A stretch of DNA of 64,000 nt. It comes from Ascaphus truei. Lineage: Eukaryota; Chordata; Amphibia; Anura; Ascaphidae. Under the pieces are notes generated by a model. The model was not told the DNA's origin. It ran no database searches and saw only the letters and a list, made by a program, of their open reading frames with translations. Of this stretch, positions 34,020-44,960 are shown in pieces. The stretch spans positions 120,457,045-120,521,044 of the forward strand of contig CM071568.1 of assembly GCA_036426205.1 (NCBI GenBank). The letters run 5' to 3'. Made by a program: the position numbers and the translations under genes. Position 1 is the first letter of the stretch. Each line of letters begins with the position of its first letter.

Positions 34020-35563
34020 GTGAAACTCCTCAAATTAAACTTTAACTACCGTTGGAGCTCCTCTTGTATCAAATACTTGGGAGTTAAGATATCGAGGACC
34101 TACCAATCTCTATACCAATATAACTATCCGGCCCTGTTCAAAAAAATTAAACAAGACTTAGATAAATGGGGAGGATACCAGATATCATGGATCGGGAGAA
34201 TGGTCTCGGTCAAAATGAACATACTCCCTAGATTACTATACTACTTCCAGACCCTCCCAATCCCCATCCCTGGCTCGGAATTAAAAAACATTCAAAAACT
34301 AATCTTCCAGTTTATTTGGCAAGGCAAAAAGCCTAGAGTCGCCAAAACGGTTCTCTTGGCCCCAAGGGGGAGAGGAGACTAGAGTTTTCCAGACTAAACA
34401 AGATACTACCGTGCCGCTCAACTACGACAGGCAGTGGTATGGAACGTCTAGCCCAAAATCAATACTGTTGGCTAGGTATAGAGACACACTATGCGGGACG
34501 CCTTCGCTGCCAAGCTTGCCTTTGGTCCATGCGGGAAGAAGCATGCTAAACAGCAAATTTAAATTAGGCCCGATGAGACACACTTGGGAGACCTGGACGA
34601 AATGCAAATATAAATTTAAGCTCACGACACCCCACTCCCAACTCGCACCAATTCAATAAAAATCCCGAAATTCCCACCTGGATGTGAGCCCAGACAATTT
34701 GATCAATTTCAAGCTAAAAATATTAGAGCAATTGTTGATCTCTTGAGCTTCGGGGAGTTCTGAACTACCAAAACCTACAGACCACAATTGAGATTAGTAG
34801 GGCTAAATGTATTCAAATACCCTACAAATTCGGCACTTTACTCAAACATTATCCCAACGTTGGAATTTCCCCCTCTCACTGGCTTGAACGGCTCTGCAGA
34901 GAGACCGGCCACCAAAAGGTCTCATAACCCAAATTTGTGCAGAACTGGAGAGGGCCTCAGAAGCCCCACCACACGATATATGCTGCACTGGGCACAGAAT
35001 TGGACATAGTTATAACCGAGAGACTGGGAAAGTATTTGGGAAAACAGCCTCAGGAACTTCCATATGTACCACATAAAAAAGAAAATATATATAAAATACT
35101 GTTTCGCTGGTATCTCACCCCAGCCAAATAAATCAAATCTACTCCCTGCCTCCGACCTGTGTTGGAGAGGCTGCGGTCAAAAGGGGGACATGGCTCACAT
35201 TGGTGTGTCAGTCCAGAAATTCAGAAAGTACTGGGAACTATCCACAATCTTATAAAAGAGGTCACAGACCTCACAATACCCATTGAACCGCTGACCTACC
35301 TATTGGCCAGGCCCCAGAAACACTGGGACCGAGGCCAACAGGCAAAGTTGATCTCCTTCATTCTTACTGCGGCTAGATGTGCAGTGGCAGCTGCCTGGAG
35401 GAAGGTGTCCCCCCCCTCCAAACAGACAGTAATAAACAGAATTACCGAGGTAAAGGAAATGGAGAGACTGTCAGCATTTCTGAAACGGTCCACTACCGCC
35501 TTCTACAATATATGGGACCCATGGTTCACTCATATGGCCTGGTCGCACAGAAATGCCACATAA
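34020..35563 (+). pseudogene. L1 ORF2 C-terminal region with Cys-rich motif
   Basis: Starts in a new frame with IKYLGVKISR and KWGGYQISWIGRMVSVKMNILPRL, the thumb-like segment after LINE RTs. Stops and frameshifts follow between 34379 and 35150. A CWRGCGQKGDMAH block at about 35160 corresponds to the C-terminal cysteine-histidine motif of L1 ORF2, and its last Cys is lost by a frameshift. The final open part (35159-35563) contains a W-rich C-terminus (WDPWF). Strongly decayed. Confidence 0.8.
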
Positions 35564-35823
35564 GGATAGAGGAAGGAACCAAAAAGGTAAAGGAAACAAA
35601 GTGAACATGCCAAGGCGAGGGAGTAACACCCCTCCCCCTTCCCCCCCCTCTCTCTTCTCTCTCCTTCCCCCTTCTTCCCTCCCCCTTTCTGCTTCAATCC
35701 TCACGCCACCCCGACAGACCCTGGAGGAACAGGGGGACGTTGAGGCTTCTCTTTATTATGTTAAAAATTGTGTTAGGCCACAAATGGACTGTAATAGAAA
35801 ATATGTTGAATGTTATAATTGCC

Positions 35824-35865
35824 TAATAAAAAATGTGAAAAAAAAAAAAATAAAAGAAGTAAAAA
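35824..35865 (+). terminator. L1 polyadenylation signal and A-rich tail
   Basis: AATAAA at about 35825, then poly-A with interruptions up to the target duplication at 35866. Confidence 0.8.
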
Positions 35866-35880
35866 AAAAAATGTAATTGC

Positions 35881-36700
35881 AATTCAATCTGTCTTTTATT
35901 CCCGTACAATACTTCGTGTGTGTAATTGTAATTTGAAGATTAAAAATATGAGTTCATACTGTATACAGTACAGTACATGGGAAAGAAGTTCTTTCTGAGG
36001 CTCCTTAGCTTAACGCCATAAAAAAAATCTCGAACTGTAGAAGATTTTAAATATGAACACACACAACAAAAAGTATTTTGAATGAATTAAATGTTTTATT
36101 TGTATAGGATAATAAAGTTAAAACAAAAATTACAAAAATACAACTTCGCTCTCCTTCCGAATGTAATATATATAATCCGCACATTCGTTTATGTTAAATT
36201 GGAAAATTGTTGAAATGCATTTGTGTGTCATCACATTTCTGCGCATGCGTGTATGTCAAATTGTCAATTGTATCTGTTGTACAGTAGTACTGCTCTTTGT
36301 GTATATAGTAAAAAATACTGTTTATGTTCTACAGTATACTGTAGTTGTATACTGTAGTATATTGTACAATATCTCAATGAGACATTTTAATATATTTAAA
36401 TGCATTTAGAACTTAGATTTTTATAGTGTACTGTACTTTTATGTCAAAGATTAACAGTATTTAGATATACTATTTTTAAACTACTGTACATCAGTACTTA
36501 ATTTTTTTATACTATTATTTAAGCACTAAAAGCAACTTAATTTCAAAATTGATATACTGTATATGGTACTGTACTGTATGTCAGATATTTATATATTTAA
36601 ATGCCTTTACAACTTTATGTACTGTACCTGTACTACTGTGTGTAAACAGTAAAACATGAACACTCCAAAAAATTATATGTAAAGAATGAAAAAAAATTTT
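35881..36700. other. AT-rich intergenic stretch
   Basis: TACTGTAC/TACAGTA-rich sequence without a recognised gene. It may be the 3' UTR or downstream flank of the minus-strand gene at 37308-38466. Confidence 0.4.
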
Positions 36701-36759
36701 TTTCTGGATAACAAAGGAAAAATGCATCATACAAAAATACAACGTCGCCTCTTTTTCCA

Positions 36760-36819
36760 AATTTACAATCTTGTCTTTTTCTTCTTCTCAATGGATGGTG
36801 CTTCTTGGACATCTTGGTC
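36760..36819 (-). other. Possible 3' exon of the BEN-like gene
   Basis: On the minus strand a good acceptor (CTCTTTCTTTACAG) precedes a short block with DQDVQEAPSIEKKKKTRL and a stop in one frame. The basic end would suit a nuclear protein. A second exon-like block (about 37112-37178) with an AG acceptor side and a CCAG|GTAAGAC donor lies between this and the main exon. Joining of these exons is inference. Confidence 0.3.
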
Positions 36820-37307
36820 TGTAAAGAAAGAGACAATACTATATATTTACAATTGCACTGTACATTATTCAATCCAGATTTTTGGGGTGTTTGGGGAGAA
36901 AGGGCATGACATTGGGAACAGTACATTATGACTACAGAGCCTTGTATTTTCTGCTTTGGTGATGGGGGGGGGGGGGGTGGAGGAGACAACGCATGCATAA
37001 CATGGGCTACAGCACTTTACAATACTGTAGGACTAGATGTTTACAATACCTTAGGTTTTGGGTGGGTTGCAGGGAAGGGACATGGCATGCATAAATTTGA
37101 GCACTGTGTCTTACCTGGCAGTATTGTTGGGAGTTTCCTGCACCAAGGGTAGTGTGTTTCCGGCACGTTGTCTTTGCCCAGCTTCAGACATGCAAAACAG
37201 AAAATAAGCATTAAAACAATTAAATAATTTTTTTAAATCATCTGTTTTTTGTTTGAAGATTTAAAACATTGGCGGCGCATTTTTATTTGTAAATAAATGT
37301 ATAACAT

Positions 37308-38466
37308 TTATTCATCAAACAAGTCGAAGGACCTCCAGGGAAGAGTCCTTGAAGGTTTCAAAAGGCTTTTGATGCTGTCTCTCACGGTATTCATAAGAAG
37401 ACAGGTAGCTTTAAAATTGCACTTCACTTCCTCCATAATTGTTCTCCTTAAATTTGCTGGAAGAGCCTTCTTGTATTTATTGCCTTTATAATTGACATTT
37501 TGGGTCCACTCGCTGTACAGCTCAAAACTGACGTGGTGTTTAAAGATGAACTGAGCATATTTCTGTGGTAGGCCAGCAGATCTGATGTTGTATTTCTCCC
37601 TGACGATCTGGGGCAGGTCTCTTAGGGTGATGTGTGGGAGCTGTACAATTCTGGGTGCTGGAGCGGGTGTGCTTCTGGCAGTAGGCGGGGAAGATGGTTG
37701 GAGAGGATGCTTTCCTCCTGTCGTGGCCTAGCGCCTACCGGGTTTGTCATCAAGTCCAACAGAAGGGTATACATGTATTCTGGAGACAGAGCGGGTGAGT
37801 GTGGGGGGGCCGGTGGGCTTGGTGTTGGCACCGTGAAGGTCAAATCCAGGGGTGGGGGGGGGGGGCGGGGGGGGGGGGGGGGGGGCGTGTGTGGTTTTTC
37901 CATAGGAGAATAAGGCGCCTCCAGGCCACCCTCCTGCTCCTGCATTGGACATACTGTACAAGGGCAGGGACTCCAAGAAAAGAAGAGACCCGTGATGTTC
38001 CTCTCAATCTTATCCAGACTAACACCCATGCACCTATCCATATTCCCCATGGTCTTCAAAAGACGATCCATCTTGCCTCCATTCTGTCCCTGTATTGCTC
38101 TGTTGAGTTGTCAGTGATTTCGATACCACTGAAAACATCCAGCATGTGGGCAACTGAGCTGTATCTGGTACAAGGAGTACTGGTGTCACCCGGATGAACA
38201 TCTGCGTGGCTGGGTGCTGGAGGAGGTGTGCTGGGGGCTTCGGGACGTACATCAGCGTGGCTGGGTGCAGCTGCCACAGGGGAGATGGGGGTTTCCGGAC
38301 GAGCATCAGTGGACAAAAGGTCAGAGGATGTATTGGAATTGGTGGCGGTGGGCGATGGCAGTGAAAATTCCGGGACGTCTGATTCTGCTTCGGTGGATGC
38401 TGGGGCACTTCTGGTGCCCGGCCAAATAAGTTGATCCTTGTGGATTTTGGCCATTTTCTTCTTCAC
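37308..38466 (-). pseudogene. BEN-domain-like protein, frameshifted
   Basis: Reading the minus strand, an N-terminal region with MAKIHKDQLIW, a proline/serine/threonine-rich stretch and a helical segment (TRYSSVAHMLDVFSG) comes first. A frameshift near 38065 leads to MDRLLKTMGNMDRCMG (possible coiled coil). A poly-proline tract follows, coded by the G-run at 37853-37883, and then, after another frame change, a C-terminal domain (about 37308-37650). That domain has LPQKYAQFIFKHHVSFELYS and NYKGNKYKKALPANLRRTI, which resembles BEN domains of chromatin-associated proteins. Frameshifts at homopolymers could be decay or sequencing error. Outside the C-terminal domain I recognise no family. Confidence 0.5.
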
Positions 38467-38514
38467 ATAATAAGAGCCAGGGTTCGTTGTCTTGGGAGCC
38501 TTCTATAGAGACTT

Positions 38515-38830
38515 ACCTTGACGTGGTTAGCAGGCTTGGCATTATTTGATCAAAGGATGTAAACCAAAAGTCTCCTTTATCTTATAGATTTTTAAACAAT
38601 ATATATAGATATGACTGGCAACAGTTGTAATGGAGGAACGTGGCACCTCCCCCCAGAGCTCACTCCTCCTCACCTTTTTAATTTGGGAGGTCTTTCAATC
38701 TGCTGCAAGAACAGGACTTACTATGGTTCTTTCCCCTCATACAGAGGTAAAAGGAAGGGTTCACAGTGTAGTGTAGGACCTGCATTTTTGGTTATACCTT
38801 GACGTTTGGTATGCAGGCTTACGACGCTTT
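38515..38830 (-). other. Upstream region of BEN-like gene with donor-like sites
   Basis: The minus strand has CGTCAAG|GTAAGT near 38518 (consensus donor). A second, similar string (CGTCAAG|GTATAA, near 38800) is preceded in each case by AAGCCTGC.TA. The pair looks like a duplicated exon end about 280 bp apart. No coding frame recognised. Confidence 0.3.
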
Positions 38831-39013
38831 GGCCAAAGGGTTAAACTAAATAACCAAGTTATTATTATTATTGAAGTATTTAAACTTTATACTATTTACC
38901 ATATATGTTTTGTCAATTGGACGGAGCACTGGGCACTCCTGTCTTTTGTTTTGTATATATATATTTATATCTATATATCTATATTTATATCTATATATCT
39001 ATATATCTATATA

Positions 39014-39169
39014 CAGTGGTTGACAAATCACCAAAAAATCTACTCACCACACAAAAAAATCTACTCACCACCTAGTACCAAACGTGTGCTGCTTGGGCCA
39101 ATATTTACTCGCCCGGGGGCTAAATCCACTCGCCCGGGGCGAGCAAATGTATAGGTTTGTCGAACACTG
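39014..39169. mobile_element. TA-target MITE, copy A (156 bp)
   Basis: Starts CAGTGGTTGACAAATCACC and ends GGTTTGTCGAACACTG, with TA on both sides inside TA-rich microsatellite. It contains AATCTACTCACC units and a CTCGCCCGGGGCGAG palindrome. The ends and TA duplication suggest a Tc1/mariner-like target choice (inference). Confidence 0.65.
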
Positions 39170-39419
39170 TATATATATATATATTCCCCATTTATTGCTA
39201 TCCCAAAGGGAGAAGCGCAGGGATCCAAAATAATACTGTCGCGTGGCAAAGTTTTAAAAGCGTGAAGCTGGTGATACTGATTGTATAAAGATAAAAAAGG
39301 CAACGTTTTAAAAAAGCGATATTAGAGTTCCATCGAACTTCATCCTTATCTTTTGATGCTCTAGTGCACATGTTTACAAGCATTGATGGGCTATGGCAGT
39401 CATACAGTAGACTATACCA

Positions 39420-39670
39420 GGCTGCTCTCCTCGGTGCCTCACACCACCCCCCCTGCTTGACCCCGGCATCAAATGATGCGCAGGGTCATGGGATGTCACG
39501 TTGCCATGGTAATTTGACACCAGGTTACCATGACGACGCGTTGCTGGAAGGGAAGGTACTGTAAGTGTATTATGGAGGCTTTGCGCAATACCCCGGCATT
39601 TAATTTAATGAGGGGAGAGCACGGGACCTCTATAACTGCCACGCCCACCCCCAGAAAATCTGGCACCCCC
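39420..39670 (-). mobile_element. hAT-like relative of 16700, inverted
   Basis: Shares GTTGCCATGGTAA, a TTACCATG.CGACGCG-type block and a TGCGCAA end with the element at 16700-16990, in the opposite orientation. Ends CCCCCAGGGGAAAT near 39668. Confidence 0.4.
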
Positions 39671-39949
39671 CAGGGGAAATAAAGTTAATACTCTATAGTA
39701 CGTTATATTTACCTTCATTATAAACTTTGCCAAACCGTTGGAGATGTGACAATGTCAGAGATGTATTGTGCGTAAAAGCTGGGGTCACTCATGTAGTCTG
39801 CATTATCATTATCTTCATTATATATCTTCATTATATACGTTGTAAACCAAGTAGAGATGACCCAATGTCAGGGGTGTACAGCATTGTGCGTAACAACCGG
39901 GATCACTCATGTAATTAGCATTATAGTTGACAAGTGCCTGCTGAAGCCA

Positions 39950-40429
39950 TTAATCAGACAGGGCCAGGTAGCAAGGATTGCTGCTCACCAGGTTTTCAGT
40001 CACGGTCAGCCTGTTATTGCAAAAGTATTGGGAAGCCGGTTTGGGTACCTGTACACTGCAGGGTCGGGAAGTACGTACAGGTACTGTACGAATCTTAGAT
40101 GGATGAAACCTGACCTTTCTTTTTTTGCAGTCGCCATGAGCAAACATACCGGTAAATGCTGGGAGCACAAACCAATATCCTCTTGTACAGGTATCTCCCA
40201 GAGGAGGGACTGTACGAAAAAAGCAATCATCATTAGTTAATGTTTTCCTTATCGAATGCTTCCAGCCACGTTGGTTCGGTGAAAATTTGAAGAATTCATA
40301 TTTTTCAATTATATAGTCGAAAATCTCTGCTAAAATCGCCGCCTTCTTATCTGTTCCAGCATTAATTGCAGAAAATATGAGAAACGCGTAACTACATTGT
40401 TTGGTATAAGGACTTGATATGATGTCCAT
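39950..40429 (-). CDS. Short intronless forkhead-domain ORF with an altered recognition helix
   Basis: 159 codons. Residues about 8-108 follow the forkhead winged-helix: YTKQCSYAFLIFSAI (helix 1), AEIFDYIIEKYEFF (helix 2), RGWKHSIRKTLTNDDCF (helix 3), RGYWFVLPAFTGMF (wing region) and KKRKVR (basic tail). Layout and the MF..G..KKRK end most resemble FoxI/FoxE/FoxG-like proteins, but identity is low. In the recognition helix the usual GWQNSIRHNLSLNDCF becomes KHSIRKTLTNDDCF: Asn to His and His to Lys at the two base-contacting positions. An in-frame stop lies just upstream of the ATG, so this is the likely start. No introns. It could be a diverged retrocopy or a lineage-specific factor; the open frame favours constraint. 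Confidence 0.7.
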   Translation of the reverse strand: MDIISSPYTKQCSYAFLIFSAINAGTDKKAAILAEIFDYIIEKYEFFKFSPNQRGWKHSIRKTLTNDDCFFRTVPPLGDTCTRGYWFVLPAFTGMFAHGDCKKRKVRFHPSKIRTVPVRTSRPCSVQVPKPASQYFCNNRLTVTENLVSSNPCYLALSD

Positions 40430-40841
40430 TCAGTAATTGCAGGATAGCAATGTAGAATAACGGGATAAGCATTGTGTATACTGTGGCGATTTCAATGATG
40501 AAATGCCTAAATTTGATAACGTCTTCAGCGAGCAATGTCAATTTACCAAGGATCACTGTTGTGGGCGCACGGTAGTGCAGCTGCGATTCTAAGGGGAGGG
40601 TCCCTACCTAGGGCCTACCCTACAACACTCCATTCTTTGGAGGGATCGGGGCCTAACTGGGGCCTTGGTGCAGAGTTCTGGCTTAGTCCAGGGGCTTACT
40701 GGCTCCCTGGACACGTCTGTCCTCTCTGCCGGCTCCTGGAAGACTGCCTGCGTGTTTCCTGTCCCACGGAGGATATCAGGAGTCTCTCTAATGGCAGCTT
40801 GCTCCGGACTGATTAAAACGGCCCATGTGATACACCCAAGG

Positions 40842-40880
40842 TTTCTGGGAAATGTAGTCCCGAAATCCAAGATGGCCACC
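40842..40880 (+). promoter_or_regulatory. ZNF143-like and YY1-like promoter motifs
   Basis: TTTCTGGGAAATGTAGTCCC (from 40842) is the reverse complement of the SBS motif bound by ZNF143 (ACTACA..TCCCAGAA). CCAAGATGGCCAC (about 40867-40879) matches a YY1 site. This combination is typical of vertebrate housekeeping-type start regions (known). It lies upstream of, and divergent from, the forkhead ORF. Confidence 0.5.
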
Positions 40881-40949
40881 GCCACTCTTCCTCATCGCGC
40901 GGAGCTCTGCCAACTAAACAGCTGATCATTCACTTGCACTGGAGTCAAG
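40870..40949 (+). other. Putative first exon with donor
   Basis: Ends GAGTCAAG|GTAAGG at 40949. The only ATG in the YY1 motif gives 17 codons, so the exon is probably non-coding. Confidence 0.4.
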
Positions 40950-41346
40950 GTAAGGCACCAGGCTACATACTCCTTGTGGTGAATTCAAAGTCCCCGCTTG
41001 AGAACAGTAATAACAATTTGGGAATGTATTGTGACTTCATGGAACCCAGGCTACCTGAACAATGTACAGTAGCCAACACTTCTAAAGCTGTAATATCATT
41101 CAAATTTTAAATATAATTAGTATGCTACTTGTTTTTGCATCAGCGTATAGTGTACAATACACAAGCTATTGAACCTCACAGGGCTGCTATGAATAAAAAT
41201 GAAAAGAGTCTTGTAAGGTTTTTTTTTTAAGTATACTGTAAGGTATGTGCTTGACTAAAAAAAGGTAATATACCATCTTCAATTATATTTATTTTCTTGT
41301 TCACAGGGGATAGATGCTATGACATAGCTTTATTTTCTTTCTACAG

Positions 41347-41474
41347 AATCTGAATTGCCAGGTGTTCTTTGGAGGAGCAAGAAAAAAAAACATTTAAGAT
41401 GAGATGGCACTGTGCCAACAACTGACTTTCTGGAGTTCTGCTGTTGCCTAATTTACACCTATAATTAATTACAG
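41347..41474 (+). other. Putative internal exon
   Basis: Preceded by a pyrimidine-rich acceptor (TTTCTTTCTACAG) and followed by ATTACAG|GTAGGT. 128 bp, no long frame. With the exon ending at 40949 it may form a spliced non-coding transcript. Confidence 0.35.
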
Positions 41475-41726
41475 GTAGGTAAACCATACTATGTAATATC
41501 AGGTGTCACTAGAAGAATCTGCAACCATGAAGAGATTGAGAAGCTCTTCCTGTGGTTTGATTTATTTCACCTGACCTACACCAGTGCATTTTCTCAGGGT
41601 TTGTTTTCTATTCTAGTTCTAAGGGCAGTTTCATGCTTAGAATAAATGGTAAATGGTTCAGCAAAAGCATTGCATTTAATAATTAAGATATTGTTTCAAA
41701 GATATTTCAGAAGAATCTCAGTGTCC

Positions 41727-41833
<107 letters not shown>

Positions 41834-42419
41834 CTATATCTATATACAGTGGTCGATAAATCACCCACAAATCTACTCGCCGAACCAAAAAAATCTACTC
41901 GGCACCTAGCCCTGCCCCCCAGCCCAGCCCCGCCCCCAGCCCCACCCCCAGCCCGCTTTTTTTTAAAACGAATGAAACTGAACTAATAAAAGCTAATAAC
42001 AACATTTGTTTTTAAATAAGTTTATTTATTGTATTACATTTATATTTTACTATAATTACTCCTTGTTGTGAGAGTGTGAGAGAGTGTGAGAGTGTGTGTA
42101 AATGTCGGATCTAGAAAAAAAAGCCAGATGTGAATGAATAGTTTCCTGGACCCCTTAACCTGTGCCAGGATGCCCCCGCTTCACAATATCTAAAGCAGCA
42201 ATCCCGGCTGGGATCTTACCTGATCCGCAGTCCCTCAATGTCCAGGTACCCTCATTCCCGCAATGTTATATATTGAAGGGGAGGTGTTTCCTACCTGTCT
42301 TCTGGGTTAGGGGGTCCAATGTTTCCCGTGTGAAGCTTGAGAGTCAGATCTGGAAGAAAGCAGTATAGGTTATTTCGGTGTAGGTAGAGGGCAATTAAGA
42401 TATATAGGGTAAATAAGAT

Positions 42420-43560
42420 ATCCAGAGTGTGAGACAGAGAGAGTGTGAGACAGAGAGAGTGTGAGACAGAGAGAGTTGTTCCCGACAGAGGAGGTGTGAG
42501 ACAGAGAGAGTGTGGAGACAGGAGAGTGTGAGACAGAGGTATGTGTGACGGAATGGAGACAGAAGTAGTTAGAGAGATGAGTGTGAACATAGAAGGTGGA
42601 GCAGAGAGATGAGTTTGAGACAGAGAGGTGTGTGAGACGATAGAAGTGTGTGGACACGAACATGCGCAGGAGAGAGTGTGATACAGAAGAGTGTGAGACA
42701 GAGAGATTTCGATAACAATAGAGTGTAGAAACAGTAGAGATAGTGAGACAGATGCGTGAGACGGAATGAGAACATAGAGATTAGAGATAGAGATGGAACA
42801 AGAGAGGTGTTGAAACAGATAGTGTGAGAATGGCGAGCGATAGATGTAAACAAGAGAGCGACAGAGAGTGTGAAGAACGAGTGTGATAGACAGAGTGTGT
42901 TGAGAGACAAGGAGTGTGAGATGCACGAAGTGTGAAGACAGAGAGTGTGAGAGACATAGTGTGAGAGCACGTGGTGAGAGACAGAGTGTGAGCAGAGAAT
43001 CAGTGTGTGAGAGAGACACATTCGTAGGAGACAGATGAGGGTGAGTGACAGAGAGTGTGGGAGAAGACAGAGAGTGTGAGAGAACAGAGTGACCACAAGA
43101 GGGCACAGAGGGGGAGTGACAAGAGAGAAAGAGTGACAAACGATAGTGACAGAGAGAGGAAGGCAATGAGAGGGACTAGAGTGCGACATCTACGAGAGTA
43201 TAGATAACCCCACAGTAACCATACGAGAGAACAGAGCGATGCACACAGAGGATGACAGAGAAGACAGACAGACAGAGAAGACAGTGCGATGAGAGACAGA
43301 CACAGAACGAAGAGAGACGGATTCCAGAGATGATAGGCGTAGATAGAGAACAGACTAAACAGTACCATAGCAGAATGGTTACGAGAGAGAGCGTTGACGA
43401 GAGAGAAGATGTGACCGAGAGAGAGGTGTAGAGCGAGACGTTTGAGCAGGAGAGACGGTTGACAAGTAGAGGTGAGAGGTTGGTGAGAGGCAGATAGAGA
43501 GGTTTGATTGCGAGAAGTGAGTGACAGAAGGAGAGAGAGGTGTGATGACAGTGGAGGGCA
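42420..43560. repeat. GA-rich minisatellite (GTGTGAGACAGAGAGA-type)
   Basis: Units of about 16-22 bp containing GTGAGACAGAGAGAG, well conserved at the left (42425-42480) and increasingly degenerate to the right. The long minus-strand frames (Ser/His/Leu-rich) are artefacts of this repeat. Confidence 0.85.
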
Positions 43561-43649
43561 TTCTGGTGACGACCGTGACTGGTGACTACCTCTGTGGGGT
43601 GACTGTATTGACACTTTGGGTGTGGTGACTTGACTAGGTGGGTGTCTGT

Positions 43650-43960
43650 ATACACACACAACACACACACACCACACACACACACACACACCACAACACA
43701 CACACCACACACACACACACACACACAACACACACAACACACACACACACACACACACCACTACACACACATCCCACACACCCACACACCCCCCTGTCAC
43801 ACACACACTGTCACTCACACACTCACCTCTGCACTTTCCACCCACACACAATTCACCACACCCCCACTCCCACACTCACCACACACACACACACACATAC
43901 CCCAGACACACACACCACCACACACACCACACACAACCACACACACCACACCCACACTAT
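43650..43960. repeat. (CA)n-rich tract
   Basis: ACACACAC/ACACACC runs with TCACACAC interruptions. The plus-strand threonine/histidine-rich frames are artefacts. Confidence 0.9.
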
Positions 43961-44054
43961 CACGTTCTCAGCACTATGCCACGGTCTCACCTGTCACACT
44001 GTCACCATCACACTTACCACCTGTCACAAGTGCAGCAGCTGCCTGTCACATCCC

Positions 44055-44960
44055 AATCCCAGACCTCACTGTCACAGTCTCACACTGTCACAGTCTCACA
44101 CTGTCACAGTCTCACACTGTCACAGTCTCACACACACTGTCACGGTCTCACACTGTCACACACTGTCACAGTCTCACACTCTGTCACTGTCACATAATGT
44201 CTCACACTGTCACTGTCACTGTCACATACACACTGTCACGGTCTCACACTGTCACACACTGTCACACACTGTCACGGTCTCACACTGTCACACACTCACA
44301 TTGTCACACACACACATACACACACACTGTCACGCCCTGTCACTGTCACACACTGTCACTGTCACATACTTTCTCACAGTGGCTACACAGTCACACACTG
44401 TCACTGTCACACACACTGTCACTCGCTCTGTCTCACACACACCCGCATGCAGGGGGGTCTCGGCACGGCATGGGAGGCCTCGGCAGGGGGGGCCTCGGCA
44501 TGGCAGGGGGATCTGCCGTACGGTTGGGGGGGCCTCCACACGGCAGCACGGGCCACCTCATTGTCACACACTGTCACGGTCTCACACTGTCACACACTGT
44601 CACGGTCATACACTGTCACACTGTCATTGTCTCACACTGTCACACACTGTCTCACACTGTCACTATCAGATACTGTCACTGTCACACACTGTCACACACT
44701 GTCACGGTCTCAAACTGACAAACTGTCACACACACTGTCACTGTCACACACTGTCACACACTGTCACTGTCACACACTCTCACTGTCACACACTGTCACT
44801 GTCACACTGACACACTGTCACAGTCACAGTCTTACACTGACACACTTTCACTCTGTCAAACACTGTCACACACTCACTGTCACACTCACTGTCACTCACA
44901 CTCTCACTATGTCTCACACACTCTCACACACTCTCATACACACCCGCACACACGGGGGGG
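44055..44960. repeat. CACTGTCACA(GTCTCA) satellite
   Basis: Short units built from CACTGTCACA with GTCTCACA, e.g. CACTGTCACGGTCTCA and CACTGTCACACA, in uneven order. Interrupted at 44445-44555 by a GC-rich GGGGGGTCTCGGCACGGCA segment related to the next array. Confidence 0.85.

Larger units (their letters stand above)
27343..35880 (+). mobile_element. Full-length L1/Tx1-type LINE with target duplications
   Basis: Target duplications AAAAAATCTAATTGC (27343-27357) and AAAAAATGTAATTGC (35866-35880) agree at 14 of 15 positions. The element starts GGGGGGCGTGTCC, a 5' end seen in amphibian L1s, and runs through an ORF1, a long spacer, an ORF2 and an AATAAA signal into an A-rich tail, about 8.5 kb in all. 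ORF1 is open; ORF2 carries multiple frameshifts and at least one stop, so the copy cannot move by itself. It is the largest single insertion in the window and is not itself interrupted by recognisable elements. Confidence 0.9.

Noticed and set aside
40370..40400. GAAACGCGTAAC string resembling a ribozyme GAAA-CGCG block
   Set aside because: No core box or stem II upstream; it lies in the forkhead coding sequence.
42291..43875. Long minus-strand open frames (up to 291 codons), Ser/His/Leu-rich
   Set aside because: They are simple translations of the GA-rich minisatellite and CA tract; overlapping frames are equally open.
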